Assembly: GCA_022376465.1 (NCBI GenBank)
Contig: JACDTU010000001.1
Coordinates: 310,001-374,000, forward strand
From: Cubamyces lactineus
Lineage: Eukaryota > Basidiomycota > Agaricomycetes > Polyporales > Polyporaceae
Length of the DNA stretch: 64,000 nt
Direction: 5' to 3'
Position 1 is the first letter of the stretch. Every line of letters starts with the position of its first letter. The position numbers and the translations under genes were made by a program. Below the pieces are notes generated by a model. That model did not search any database, was not told the origin of the DNA, and saw only the letters and a list, made by a program, of their open reading frames with translations. Positions 11,379-23,963 of this stretch are shown here, in pieces.

Positions 11379-12521
11379 CTACTCGTTAGCTTGCGTGCTG
11401 TACCACGTGTAGAGATAACGCACATAGCCGAAGCTCGCATACAATGCGTCCCACAAGTAGCTGTTCCGAGGTGATGAGCCGGCTGCGCTCGCTCGGAACG
11501 TGTCGCCAATCCAGCCGGTCGTAATATGGAAGTTGCCATTCTGGACGCCTGGATGAAGCTCCTATCAGAACCCCCTCAAGACCTAGACGGCGTACATACC
11601 TTTGAAGATGCCGGCAGCAACCTGTGGGGGGGTGAGGCCGCCGTCGCTCTCTTCTATCTTCAGAGTGATCGCTGGTTTCGTCTTGTTCTCCTCTTGATAT
11701 CCGGGTGTGAAGATCGTCGGCGGAAAGGATATATGCACATCGATGTCGTACAACTGGAGCTCGGATTGAAGCGACTCCGCGAGACCTAGGGGAGCTGCTT
11801 GTGAGTACGCTTCGAGGTAACGTCAGGACTCGCACGAACCTCTGAGTGCGAACTTTCCTGGGGCATATGTTGAGTACCCAACGATCGAGAAGAATGCGAG
11901 GACGGAAGCCACGAAGACGATTTTGCCCTTCACTCCTTGTCTGACCATCTCCTTAGAACCAGCCTGGGTGCGCGATGAGATTAGCAAGACCAATAGGTGC
12001 GTTGAAACGGGACTTACCAATGCAGTACATGCTTGGGCCCAATATGATATCTGCATACCATCCCGTAGCGACTCTTCCGTCTGCTCAACCCAGTAGGATG
12101 GCCGCGCGGCTCCGGCGCACAGGAATAGCACTTCGGGACACATCCCGTCGAAGGGCTCGCTTGCTGCTTTCAGGGCGGCGACCGACCCCGCCTCGGTGTC
12201 AACGGAGAACGAATATGCCTTCAGAATCTGGGTAGGATTCTCCCGAGCAGCCTGTAGACTCATTGATACCAATGCGGTAAAAGGCCAGATGAGACGACTG
12301 ACCTCCAGTGCCCTGAGCGCCCTTGCGAGTCGTTTCTCGTTACGAGCAACGATAGACACATCCGCCCCGTGTTGCGCTAGCACTATTGCCAGCGCGAGGC
12401 CCGTGCCTGAAGAGCCTCCTGTTACAAAACAGTGCTACCTCAAGTCAGTCAGATCAAGGTAAACCATGCCTGCGATGGACTCAACTCGTCCCCGAGGGTC
12501 CCATTTCTTGCCAAAGAACAT
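11379..12521 (-). CDS. 3-ketodihydrosphingosine reductase (SDR), lacking the N-terminal anchor
   Basis: Exons on the minus strand give MFFGKKWDPRGR, the NAD(P)-binding motif CFVTGGSSGTGLALA, VSIVARNEKRLARAL, the NAG-equivalent LFLCAGAARPSY, then IVFVASVLAFFSIVGYSTYAPGK. The last piece holds the catalytic Ser and the YxxxK motif. The tail matches the family (TKPAITLKIEESDGGLTP, then GNFHITTGWIGDTFRAS) and ends at 11379. Known homologues (Tsc10/KDSR) make sphinganine at the ER and have an N-terminal membrane segment. Here an in-frame stop lies just upstream of the first ATG, so the anchor is missing. It could be a soluble variant or a recently damaged gene. With the upstream copy it forms a tandem pair with complementary losses. 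Confidence 0.75.
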
Positions 12522-15131
12522 TCTTCCTTACTTCGTCGCGATGTGAGTGAGCGAGCAGTTTGGTGTTAAAAGTATTCGCACAGTCGCAAATATGTCGCAT
12601 GATGCGGACCTGCTTTTAAGTAGCGTCCTACTTCGGATACCATAGGCATAGTGGTGCTACTTGGACTGTCAGACTCGGGAGTGTTGCTTTCAAAGATGGC
12701 GCGACTTCATGCCTCGTCGATACGTCTAGAGGATAGAATGGGAAGCACACGCCTGCGGTCAATGATGGCCTCAAAGCGATGTTCTGCGCCACCGAGAGAG
12801 TTGGTGAAGGCCTGTGAGGGCCGGGTGGGGGGACTCGAGGATAATCCTGGGCAATCGTACGTCAATGCACCACCATGATTTGCTAGACACAAACAGTGAT
12901 CCGCGTTATGAGAGACGACCTAGGCGCCACTCCAAACTCGGGGAAGAAGTAGGGACACATCTCTCTGCAATGGAGGGCAGAGCTGCGATAGCGTTGTCCA
13001 ACTCCTGCTTTCGCCAAAGTCGACTAGGCAATCGAACCTGCCCCATCCGCAATACTTGAGCGGAAGGACGAATGAGTACTGTCAGGGGAAGAACGATCCC
13101 ACCGCCTTCACCGAAATAGAACTATCGGTGAATGCACGGCTGAAACGCGGTCGTTCCGGGAGGAGTGAGTCGACGAAGCGGAAGCAACGAGCGGGTCGCA
13201 CGGGTATGGCGTCCTCTCGCGTGCGGCAGGCCGGCTTACCTGCAAGTTGAACGAACCATCTACGGCGATGATGAGATGGTGTTCACACGCGGGAATACGT
13301 CTTGGCCTCCGTATTGCCAATCATCCCAGCGTCTCCCGACGGTGAGACCACAGAGCGTTCGGCGGCTGGGAAGACCGGCACCTCGTGCATGCATAGTCAA
13401 GTACGCCATCCTGGCACCCATACCGAAGGCTCGATAGCTTGGCTGGGTATTCGTCCCGAGTCTGAGATACATAGCGGCTGCAGCACACTATTGGAAGAGT
13501 TGAATGTATTAGAACGTCTCGCGTAGGAGAGGAATGGGGTTAATTACTGGCTGCACGACTGATCCTGATCAGTGGGCCCACAGATCACAATTGGCTATAT
13601 TCTGCTACACGTTGAACGGCTTGGAGATCCGTAGAGTCCCATCCTACTTCGAGGTTCCCGATGACCGTCATCAGGGTGACATCCAGCGGCTAGCAATCAA
13701 GGTCACTGGAGCATCTCGAGAGAAATGGTGTCGCGACATCAGCGAAACCATGGCGTTTGATGCAGCAGTAAGGCACACGACGCACCTGGAGATATGGTGG
13801 ATCGACCCTCCACGTAAATCCAAAAAGACGCTTAAGAGATCGTCAGAGGCGTCAAGCAGGCGCTCGTTGGCGTCTCCACCCAGATGGTCGCGCAAGCGGG
13901 TTGCTCCATGATCGGAAAGCAAGCTCCAAGCTTGTGAGCGAGATGGACGTACTGGGCGTAGATCCGAGTCACAACTGGCAGGAGCTGATAAGTTGTCGCT
14001 GTGACCAAATTGACAATTGTCTCAGTAGCCCGGGTCACGCAGCTGGCACGCATACGAGAGAGGATCTGAACCGATTCCAAGCAACTTCAAATCACCACTA
14101 CAGGCTCAAGCCAGCGCGGTGGCGTCTTGTGTAAGAACGCGAACTGGAAGACAGATGTAGTTACGCGAACGCTCAGCGCCGCAACGGCGCCTGCGGGCAA
14201 TTGGGCCGGCGATCCATTTTTCGAATGCCGCTCCTGGCTGCCGCCTCGGCGCGTGCCAGTGTATGGTGACGCCTCGAGCTCAAGTATGGAACTCGAATAT
14301 CTTGGCCTCGGCGATCCTGCGTATGAGCTCTAACGCTGGGTTAAGAAGTATCGGCGGTGACAGGCACTCGGGATTCAGGACTGTCGTCGCCCTCGATCGT
14401 TCTCAAGGTCACAGCGTTCAGGAACTGCAGTGTGTTAGTGTACTGTACGACTCGGATCGCATTCTGATCTAATTGCCGTTGACCTCTTCTCGCGAAGCAG
14501 CCGAGTATGACCCCTTGTGGTTTTTGGAAGACAGGACCAGTAGTACATGCGAGACAACCACGCGTACGACTTGCGCTATGATTGTGAGGACAGTGCCCAT
14601 TCCTCCGAGTCTGTCTCGTCTGATTATCGTGACGGCGGTTGCCTTTCTGACAAGGCCAAGTGTTCGATTTGGAGACACGGCTACTAAACGGATGGCTTTC
14701 GGCTGTGCCGAACCCTCGTGTTTAATATCGTAACAATTTGCTCATAACCTCAGTTTCAAGCGCAGCGCAGAGATGACGGTATGAGTCACTAGTACGTACT
14801 TTCCTCTCGACCCTACTCGCACCCCTGTTCGTCTGGACAGTCCACCAACGCTGCGTGCGGTTGTTTGAAGCCTCTTGGTTCGTTCTGGAAAGACAGGCCA
14901 CCAAAGCATGTCCCTAATTCGTTTACAACGCGTGTGTGATCAAGTGAGGTCGAGCACCGGCAGCTCTCTAGCCTTTTCCCTCTTCATGGGATGATGGCAA
15001 CGATGGGACAGGTGGGCTTTGCACGAGGGTCCATGCCGGAGCCGTTTAAAAGCTGACCGTTTCTGAGCTGTACCAGCAAGGCCCACTCACCTGGTCCCCA
15101 CTTCGCCTGTACAGCACAGCAGCGTTTCTCC
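12522..15131. other. Gene-poor stretch
   Basis: No gene is supported on either strand. Open frames here (for example near 13534-13911) have no splice partners or recognised motifs. The last 100 bases hold the promoter of A1. Confidence 0.45.
15044..15058 (+). promoter_or_regulatory. TATA-like core promoter of A1
   Basis: TTTAAAAGCTGACC lies 86 bases before the A1 start. Related elements precede A2, A4, A5 and A7 (TATAAGCTG or TATAAAAGCTAAC), which makes a shared core promoter likely. Confidence 0.45.
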
Positions 15132-16080
15132 ATGTCTGGCTCCGTAAACGACCGCATTGCCTTCATCAGTGGCCTCGATGTTGCTTTAGATCATGCCTCT
15201 CCCATTGCCACCGATAATGCTATCGTTGCCTGCGGTTCCGCGTTATGTTTCGTTGCCGGTATGGATCCCTTGAGAAAGGCACGTCTTCTGGCTACCCTCA
15301 CCCCTGTATTTATATTGACGAGGAAGGGCTGTGGTAACAGTGGGACGTCATCAACTCCACCCTCCTCGCTCAGCTCGCCACCAACAAGAAATTTCCCGGT
15401 CGCCCCATGAACAAGATGAAGGAGTGGCACGACTCCTACAGGGATGTTCTCGTGCAACTTGGGTGGTCCATGCGGAGCTTCAAGTATGTGCATCAATCCT
15501 GCTTGATGCGGTCGTACAGCGTTAAACCTGCCTTCAGGATGACGGAGATGAACGATGTCAACAGTTACGGCTCTATGGACGCGCTTCTCCTGCAGGATTC
15601 CCCTTCATATCTCATGGGGCATGAAAATGATTTGTTCAAGACTATGATTGAAGCCCTCAAGAAACCGGTGAATGACCGCGCGTTGAATTTGCTCGATGCT
15701 CAGTCCAGCTATTTCAATGACGCAGGTTTCCAAGTCGGAGTAGCCTCGCAAGTCTCACCGTATCTCAGTACGGCCAAACCTCTACTGACCTTACCTCAGC
15801 AACCCAGAACCCGGAGGCAACGCGATGCTCAAGGTCGGCGCATACCAATTCAAATCGTCTGATGAAATCTCCTCGGCAATGTTTTTCGACTTCGGGTCCT
15901 CAGAAGTCCAGTTGTTCACTGGTATGCACGTCGGCTTGCTAGCGTAGTGATGACTGCTCATGTCCATCATCAGACAACCAGGTGATGATCTTGGACAACG
16001 ACATTTACGATAAAGTGCGCGAGGCAGTGCGCGTCAAGTTGGGGATTCAAATCGTATTGACCAGGGGAATTGTTCTATGA
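15132..16080 (+). CDS. Uncharacterised cluster family, member A1
   Basis: Five exons (15132-15278, 15341-15483, 15538-15747, 15800-15921, 15974-16080) give about 242 residues with a layout identical to the other A members: an N-terminal DRIAFISGLDV block, NSTLLAQLA…W(H/Y)DSYRDVL, a middle helical block ending in FQVGVAS, a GGNAMLKVG…FKSSDEI strand-rich block and a final IYDKVREAV helix. Introns 1 and 3 start with GC, not GT (AAG|GCACGT and CTC|GCAAGT), so splicing depends on GC-AG recognition. The motif QMK at the end of exon 1 in most members is changed here. There is no signal peptide and no membrane segment. The function is unknown and I do not recognise the family. It is the left-most copy of the cluster. 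Confidence 0.7.
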
Positions 16081-17676
16081 AGTAATCGTTCCACAAATGG
16101 GTTCCGCCTCGTCTTGTAATGTCGTTTGGAGTGGGGGACCCACCTAGTTTCGACGGTGTCCGTGATGTGTAATGCACTATACAACGAGTCGCGCACGGTG
16201 ACGCATTGCGATTCTATGTGAGAGTCCGTGATGAGCGGGCGGACGGACTGAACCCAGTTTAATGCGAGGTTTATCTTCGTGAATGTATTCTTCGTGGAGC
16301 GACAAACAACGACGACTGCAAGCCCATCAACAAGAATACTGTCCCAGAGGACGCGCCTGGCTGAGCGAGGCTCACGAGCGGCCGCATCTGCGCCCCGGGG
16401 GTAGACTCGCCGCGGCGGCTTGGATATCGCGAGAGGCTGGATTATAGATCTCCTGCCACAAGAGCTCTAATTAGAATGACGACATCCGGCACCGGTCGAT
16501 ATCACGACGCATGAGAAGCACGCGCCATCGTGTCATTGTAAACGGCTCCATGGCGTCCAAGGCAGTGGTGGCACACTTTGGCTCACTGGAAGGCGTAATG
16601 CCAGTGGGCCGACCCGCTACGTAAACCTCGAAAGACGCTCCGAAGGTCGTCATAGGCGTCAAGGTCGGCGTCGTCTAGGTAAAAGTATCTGTGCGGTCGG
16701 CGCACGAGGGCCCCTCCACAATAGGCATGCGAGTCCCAAACATGGCGATGATAGCGAGGGGCTGTTCCTAGTCGCAGCTAGTCCTTGGTACGCATCGGTG
16801 TGGGCTGTGGCCACATCTGGTGCCAACGCCCCGCGTCGATACGCAGCACGTGTGAAGTTTGTAGTGTCGGCGGTGACGTGATGCTAACTGGAGGCCAGAA
16901 AGGTCACTGATGTATGGTCACGAATACATCAGCGCATGCGGGAAGCCTGAAATACACGTCTGCCGCTACTACTCGTAGTGTAACGTCCTGGTCGCTGAAG
17001 ATGAGGGCTGCGTATAGTGGCGGTACTCAGAGACAATCAGTGGGCGCTTGCTGCGAACAAGACAAAATACTTGAGTCACCGTGTGACATGTGTCATGATC
17101 ATGAGCAAACGCGCTGTAAGCCGCGCTTGCTCAGAGGTTCGGCGTGAATTCGAACCACAACGGCGATGAAATCTAACCTCAACGCTGGCATCCAAGTCGC
17201 CTCCGATTGCCACACTGTTCCACGACATAGAGTTCATTCAGCTTAAAAATAAACCGCTCACAATCCTGTCAACAGACGCAGCGTCGCAGCACCTCTGAGT
17301 GACTGGCGAGGCCATCATTGTCCAGAGGTCGGCCCATTGTTGTGATGACCCCGTATGTAACCACCGACGAAATATCTAAAATCTGCTATTCATGTTGACA
17401 TCCACCTGCTGTGCACCTACCCTGGGGCGCAACCATGAAACCACCGTTGACGAGCGCATCTGCAAAGCTGCCAGAGCAGTGGCACCGAGTTCATATTCGA
17501 GTCGCACGATACGACCTCTCGCGATCGTAGGAACGCAGTAAAATCAGAGGTCAGGACGTATTATTCATGGTGCCTACTGGGCCAAGTACCACGCCATGTG
17601 GGCTACTTAAAGGCCTAGTACCTGCACACCGGGTGCTCACCATTGGAAGAACATTCTCATTCGCCCACCGCCCAGT
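16081..17676. other. No gene seen
   Basis: No supported gene. A box-B-like TTCGAATTC on the minus strand near 17150 was examined and not accepted as a tRNA. Confidence 0.45.
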
Positions 17677-19091
17677 ATGAGCCGCAGCCTCTCTTTGACG
17701 ACCACTCCTCTCGCATCCGCTATGAACGGCGCGATGGAGAAGCGCAGGAAGGTCTTGATCCCCACGCTCGACCTCGCGCAGCCCGTCCCCCCTGGCCCCG
17801 ACGTCTACACCAACGACTTTCTCTCGCTCACCAATGATCCAGACCTTCGCCAGATCTTCCTGGATAAGCTCGCCAAGTCGCCTCGCGTGTTCGGCGTAGC
17901 GGGTTCCCGCTTGCTGGGCGGCAACTCATCCGACCATGTCAACTTCGAGAACCGCATGGCCCAGTTCTTCGACGCTCCCGCGGCACTGCTCTTCACGTCT
18001 GGCTATGACGCAAACGTCGCGTTTTGGCACTCAGTTCCCCAGGCGGGAGACGTGATCATCCTTGACGAACTCGTGCACGCCTCTTCCCGGGATGGCATGG
18101 CGATTTCGCGCGCTCGCAAGTCGCTTTATCTCTTCTCCCACAACTCGCCATCGTCGTTCGAAGAGATGGTTCACCTTGCCCTCAAGGAACATCCTACTAT
18201 TCCCCAGGGGAAGAATACCCTTTTCGTTGCCGTCGAGGCGACATACAGTATGGATGGTGATTTCGCTCCCATCCCGGACATCGTCAGGATCGTCGAGAAA
18301 TACGTTCCGAAGCAGAGCGCACACATCATGGTGGACGAGGCCCATTCGACTGGCGTCTTCGGCCCCCAGGGCCGAGGCATCGTACACCTTCTTGGTCTGC
18401 AAGATCGTGTCCATACCGTCCTTCACACCTTCGGCAAGGGTCGTGCGTTGACAGGCGGTACGTCTTGATACCTCATATGCATTGGACACTATTTACTCAC
18501 AGGGTCCTACAGCCGTCATTCTCACTGCCCCGATCATCCGGCAATATATTATCAACTACGGCCGTCCTTTCATATACACAACAGCGCTCCCTATCTCTCT
18601 CGTGTGTGGTCTCAATGCGTCCTTCGACTACCTCGAGGGCCCAATAGGCGATCAGGTACGTCTCAAACCTGCGCCGACGTTCGGGTATAGTCTGACTGTT
18701 TGCGCAGCGGAGGGCACAACTGCGCAGTCTCTGCGAGTACTTCCGGGGCGCGCTTGAAGAGGCGTTTAAGCACATCCCACCGAACCTGCTCTCTCTCCAG
18801 GAGCGGTCACTTCCTGCCGGATACCCTGCGGACGTGATCAGCCCTATCATTCCTATCCTCACCAGCTATCCTAGGCAGCTCGCGGACTTCCTGAACTCGT
18901 ACGGCTATGCCGTGCAGGGAATCCCTTATCCGGTCGTTCCCAAGGGCTATGAGCGCGTTCGCATCTCCGTGCACGCGCTGAACACCGAGGAGGAGTTCGA
19001 CATCCTGATCTCCCGCCTCAAGCAATGGGCCACAATGATGCAGACGATGGGAACGCAAGTGCAGTCGGGCAGGATCCAGTCCCGGCTGTGA
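17677..19091 (+). CDS. Alpha-oxoamine synthase (8-amino-7-oxononanoate synthase-like, PLP enzyme)
   Basis: Three exons (17677-18457, 18513-18655, 18708-19091) give about 435 residues. They carry the fold-type I PLP aminotransferase signatures: SRLLGGNSSDHVNFE near residue 90, DELVHASSRDG near 130, the cofactor-contacting DEAHSTGVFGPQGRG near 225, and the Schiff-base lysine in TFGKGRALTGA near 255, followed by RPFIYTTALP. Family members (BioF, 5-aminolevulinate synthase, KBL, serine palmitoyltransferase) join an amino acid to an acyl-CoA with loss of CO2. The compact length without a mitochondrial presequence fits BioF best, the biotin-precursor step, but the acyl substrate cannot be fixed from sequence alone. 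No other biotin gene is in the window. It is convergent with none of the cluster genes and looks like a normal resident gene. Confidence 0.85.
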
Positions 19092-19413
19092 TACTACTCG
19101 TAACCAGACCCGTTCCTTTATTTATCCATGCATCTCTGCGTCCTTCGTCTCCGCCTTCGAGTGAAAAGATCCTCTCCTTACTACTTTACTGCCTCCAGTT
19201 GATAACCTCCGAGAGGCGTCATTTGTTGTCCAGCTCTGAACCGTTCCTTACTTTGTGGTTGGTTAAAGCAAACCTATAGCATACTTTGTAATTGGGTATG
19301 AAAGTTACAGTATCCCGTGGTGATAAGAATCGAGTTATTTGCAGGCATGGACGCATTACGGCGGAGTCTCAATGGCGGCTCTGGACTAGAGACCCGAGCG
19401 AAGCTCCGCCCGA

Positions 19414-22400
19414 ATGCGCGCCTCGCACGGTCCGTTCCCGCAGCTTCAGCCGTCACGATCGTCTTCACCTTCGCTCGCGTCGGGCTCGACGCCCTCGCTA
19501 TCATTGGCGCTCTCCATGGCGTCCTCATCTTCCCCTCTAGCCGAACGCGCCGAAATTCATAAGTCATGCAAGACGCTGGAGTCCGTCGTGAACATCCTGA
19601 ATGATTACTGCGAGGCGGCCAATGCTATCGTCCAACTGCAGAAGAAGCTAGCGAAGGCATTGCGAGAGGCGGCCTCTTCCAAATGCGTGAATGAGATACC
19701 TGGTACGCGCGAGGTATTACTCGGCCTGCTGCTTGACCCTCATGTTGTGTAGCCAGTGCTCTGAACGCAAGTGCGACGATATTTGAAGCTATGGCGGAGG
19801 TGGACTCGAAGTTTGCGAAGTATGCAGACAAGGAGTGCGATAATGTCAGCGCGGAGGTGAAGAAGTGGTTCAAGAAACTTGCTGTGAGTGATCACCCCTT
19901 CCCCGTACTTGTACGGTGTTGTAATTCGCGCAGAAAGAGGAGCGAGTTCACGACGAGAAGATCGCATCCGCGAACATGAAGATCAAGCAAGCAGGGCAAA
20001 TCTATGAGCGCAAGGCGAAGAAGTCCCCTCGAGATGCTGCAGAAGAACATACCCGGTATATCAACCTTCTCAGCACACTTGGTCCGGAAGTCAATAGGGA
20101 GAAATAGTGCGTCAAGATATCTTGATTCTTGCTGAGTACCTTGACGAACGTCTCTATCTAGCAATCACGCTCTCTTGGTCACAGAGAAACACAGTTCCAC
20201 CATGTATAACTTGGCCGCCAGCTTCTCTCGCGTAGCTGATGCGGAGTGGATCCGCGGATGTGAGAGTGTTCGTCGATTCTCTCCCACGATTGGTCCCCTC
20301 GGGCAGTGGAGAGCACTCTGTGAAGGCGGTTGGTCGGGAGCTCTTCCTTCTGATCTGCCAAACCTGCAAGCGACGAACGAGCAACATCAGGACTCTCCTA
20401 GTGGAAGCGGATCGAGGGATCTCGAGCCTCCACAGTCCGTAGAGAGTCACCGAGACCTCACTCTTCCACCACCGGAACGACCAGCTCCTCAGTACTCTTC
20501 GCGAGACGCGTCAGAGCAAGAGCCATCCTCGCGCGCAGTGACGCCTGGGCAATCGCCGCAGCCCCCGCCTCAGTACTTTCCCTCGACAGCCTTTCTGGAG
20601 TCAGCAAAGGCAGACGATGGCTCACTGAGGGGCTCAGCTAAAGACGCCGAAGAGCGCACGTCTGTCACCACCCACGAGGAACGTAAGACTCATTCAACTA
20701 CTCTGGCGTCGCTCGCTGCATTCCCTGCACCTCCGACCCACTTTCCTCCACCTCCTGCCAACGGAAGTAAGTTCAATAGTGGTCATGCGGCTCAAAGCGA
20801 CACCTCTACCCAGTCTGCTCGGGACGCAAGACCTGAACTTTCTCAAGATTCACCAACTAATATCACTCCCTTTCCACGCTTCACAGAATCCCCTGCCCCC
20901 GAGAGTGCAAGTACACCCTCACTGACTGAAGATAGTCGTCCTCTGCCTACTCCTCGGATGGAGCTCTCGAACCCACCGCCCTCCATGGTGACGCCAGTAT
21001 CCTCAGAAGGACCACTTGTCAACAAGGATGTAGGGGATCCTCCTTCCCCGGGTACCACGAACGTTCCCCATTCCCCCTCATCGCGCACGGAGCTCTCCAT
21101 ATCATCTGAAACACGTTTGTCTTTCTCGGCGGGCACCCAGGCACACTCTGGGTCGGATACGCGGCCGTCTCCTACTACCAACGAAGCCCCTAATATTTCC
21201 CCCCATACCTCTCCCAGCTCCTACAGGCGCGGAGATTATGTTGACGGCTCGGAGTTCGGCGTTCGTCGCAGTGTGGACTCAAACAAGCCACGATCTACTG
21301 AGCCTGCCCTACCCAAAGTCGTGGAACGTAGCGACACGGGGAAGAGTAACGGAAGTGTCGTTGCTGCACTTCGTGATCGCTACGCTCGTACTGTCAGTAT
21401 TCCTGTTGCACCGTGTCATCTCACGTCTCATATGTCTTCACTTTAGGGCGGACCGTCTTCGCCACCTCCTCGGGATCTGCCTAGGCTGCCCACTAGCGTC
21501 TCCACTTTGGCTCACAGATATGAGCCCACGACCAGCACAAGCGTTTCTCGCCAGGCAACCGGTTCCCCCACCCAGGAGCGTGCACGGGTTTCCGTAGACA
21601 ACTACTCTCGTATGCCTGAACCAAGTCCAATTTCTCGCGAACCTCCATCCAGTTCAAATGCTACGCGTCGTGGTTCGATGCCTCCAACACCTACATCTGA
21701 GGAGATTGCATTGCGGAGACAACGGATCGAAGAGCTGGAAGAACTCGAAATCCGAGAGCGCGAACACGAGCTGCGTATGAAGGAGCGTGAGATCGAGCAC
21801 CGCGCGCGCGAGCTCGAGAGGGAGCGTCAGCAACTCCTCACCGCACGAACGGGCAGAAACGATGGGTATGCGAGCGACAATTCGCGGGGTGCCATCGCGA
21901 ACGGTCAGGTGCCCACAGGTCAACGGCCCTCTGCCGACACGCTGCCAGGCTCTCGATACCCTTCATCATATTCTCAGAGCACCAGCAATCTTGTTCCCCC
22001 TCCGTCTTCTCAAAGCATGGGCGTCCGACAGCCATCGAGCCAGCCCTCATCTCCGGGAATTCAACCGCACGACCACGCGCCATACTGCGGCTGCGAATCA
22101 TGCTCTGCCTCGAAATACAAGGCTCGCGATGTCGCTCCTCGCCGGGATTCGCGCCCCACCGAGCCGCCGCTCAATCTTCGACCAGAGAAACCGAGAGGAG
22201 GGTGGATACGACGCCTCAGCATGCCCGTTGTCAGTAATGCGTTCTCCCTCGACTCAAAGAAGAACGTGAGCAACGTCGGGATCGCTGGAGGCCCCGGATA
22301 CCGCAACAGCCTTGCGTTCGCTGAAGAAGATGGGCGCTTGTATACTGATTTGACCGGCGGAATCAGGAATCGAAGCTCGACAAACCTCGCCAGGCGATGA
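19414..22400 (+). CDS. BAR-domain-like protein with disordered tail (Ivy1-like)
   Basis: Exons from ATG 19414 give a helical N-terminal domain of about 250 residues (IHKSCKTLESVVNILNDY, ALNASATIFEAMAEVDSKFAKY, KKSPRDAAEEHTRYINLL, NHALLVTEKHSSTMYNL) that ends in RRFSPTIGPLGQWRALCEGGW. It is followed by about 600 residues of Ser/Pro-rich disorder. A strongly charged coiled coil (ALRRQRIEELEELEIRERE and on) lies near 21700-21840. The arrangement of amphipathic helices resembles fungal Ivy1-type I-BAR proteins, which bind curved vacuolar or endosomal membranes. That assignment is by general resemblance. Introns of 50-70 nt split the helical domain; the tail is two large exons. A later start at the Met in ALSMASSSS is also possible. 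Confidence 0.65.
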
Positions 22401-22993
22401 TCAAGCCTCGCTATCACTGTACATTATACTTCATATCCTGTTCATACTGTGTTTGAGTTGCTCTTCCTCCCCTGCTTCATGCTGTCGTCTTCATGCTGAT
22501 TATACCCCTTCTCCATTCTCTATGCCGGATTTAATTGACCGGAATCGCTAGTGTATTATCTTGGATACACTCATCCATGACAGGTGCTAACATTTACGAC
22601 TTAATGATGACCATTATGATTTTTTGCGTATTTGTTCGCGTGGTGCGTGTACGGTAGTTCTCTGATGTTTGCTGTTCTCCTGATGCGTGTCATGAACTTG
22701 CTCGATAGCAACAATATGACTATGTTGTGAACAACTTCAAGTTGTCCGTCCGCGATGACTCCGAATCTGATCTAACCATCATCATCATCATCATCCCGCT
22801 AATCTATCCTAGTTTCTCTCCACACTCCTGAGACGAGGGTGTCGCGATACCAAATTTTTCAGCGTCATCCTCCAAATCATAGCGCACATTGCGCGTTACA
22901 TTCATACGACGTCGACGTTACAGATTGCGTGAAAGGGAAAATGTACTGGACATGGCTCAGTTTGCCCCGATGACTCTTAAACTACGCGTTATC
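22401..22993. other. Intergenic, with a CAT microsatellite
   Basis: No gene. A run of about six CAT units lies near 22776-22795. This is the convergent 3' space between the BAR-like gene and A2. Confidence 0.6.
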
Positions 22994-23963
22994 TCAGATC
23001 TCGATGCCCTTGACGAGGTCGACGGCGTTCTTCCCAAGCTTATCCAGGACCGCCTGACGCACTTGGGCGTAGACGTTCTCGTTCAAGACCATCGTCTGGT
23101 TACCTAATGCGCGATGAAGATCAGGCACTGACATTCAACGAGGTGGATGGCATTGGCTACGTACCGGCGAAGAACGAGACCTTCGAGGAACCGAAGGTGA
23201 AGAACAACACCGACGTGATCCTGTCAGACGAGTTGTACTGGTACGTGCCGATCTTGAACATCGCGTTGCCTCCCGAGTTGCTGAAAGGGGGGGGGGGGGG
23301 GGGTGAGTGGATACTACGTAGCTGCATAGTACTAGAGAAACTCACGAAGCCACACCAACTTGGAAGCTCGCATCGTTGAAGTACCCGGCCTTGGAATCAA
23401 ACAGCTTCACGGCGGAGCTGTTCTTCGAATCCTTGAGAGCGGAAATCATCTTCTGGAAAAGCACGAGCTCGCCCCCGGTAAGGTATGCAGCCGCGAGCTC
23501 GAGGACGAGTTTGTCGACGGAGCCGTAGCTGTTCGAATTGCCAACCTCCGTCATGCTGGATATGGCATGAGCACACCATCTTTACTCGCAGCTCAGGGGT
23601 TTGGTCATACCGGAACTGCTGCACGGTCCAGCCGACCTGGGCGAGGACGTCCCGGTAGGAGTCGTACCACTCCTTCATCCTGTTCATCGGGCGGCCGGGG
23701 TACTTCTTGTCCGACGCGAGCTGAGCCAGGAGGGTGGAGTTGATCACATCGTCCTACAATACAATGTCGTAAGCCAAAGCACAGTGTGTCGGGGGCTGCC
23801 AGCTGAGGCATACCTTCATCTGGCCGACGAGGTTGGCGACGTAGGACACGGACGCACCGCCATTGACGGTGGCACTGTCGGCCGCGGCCGCGGCAGCGAT
23901 GGCGGGGTCGTGGTAGACTTCGAGGTCGTTGATGAAGGAGATGCGGTCGGCGGCGGAAGACAT
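22994..23963 (-). CDS. Uncharacterised cluster family, member A2 (near twin of A7)
   Basis: Five exons on the minus strand give about 242 residues. Blocks in order are DRISFINDLEVY, QMK at the end of exon 1, NSTLLAQLASDKKY…WYDSYRDVL, GSVDKLVLELAAAYL, FQVGVAS, GGNAMFKIGTYQYNSSD, TSVLFFTFGSS, then GNQTMVLNENVYAQV. Exons, introns and about 60 bases of leader match A7 almost base for base. The match ends in the last exon, where VRQAVLDKLG here faces VRDAVLAKLG in A7, and directly after the stop. Intron 4 holds a run of 17 G (plus strand), which on the coding strand is a C run just before the acceptor. There is no signal peptide or membrane segment. Function unknown. It is head-to-head with B1 across 667 bases. 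Confidence 0.8.
23284..23303 (+). repeat. G17 homopolymer in intron 4 of A2
   Basis: An uninterrupted run of 17 G on the plus strand. The inverted twin A7 has 16 C at the same place. On the coding strand it forms the pyrimidine tract before the 3' splice site. Confidence 0.9.

Noticed and set aside
13534..13911. 125-codon open frame as a gene
   Set aside because: No recognised motif, no partner exons and no neighbours supporting it; it could arise by chance in DNA of this composition.
17110..17225. Box-B-like GGTTCGAATTC on the minus strand as a tRNA gene
   Set aside because: The T-arm needs two wobble pairs, no matching 5' acceptor strand was found and there is no T-run terminator.
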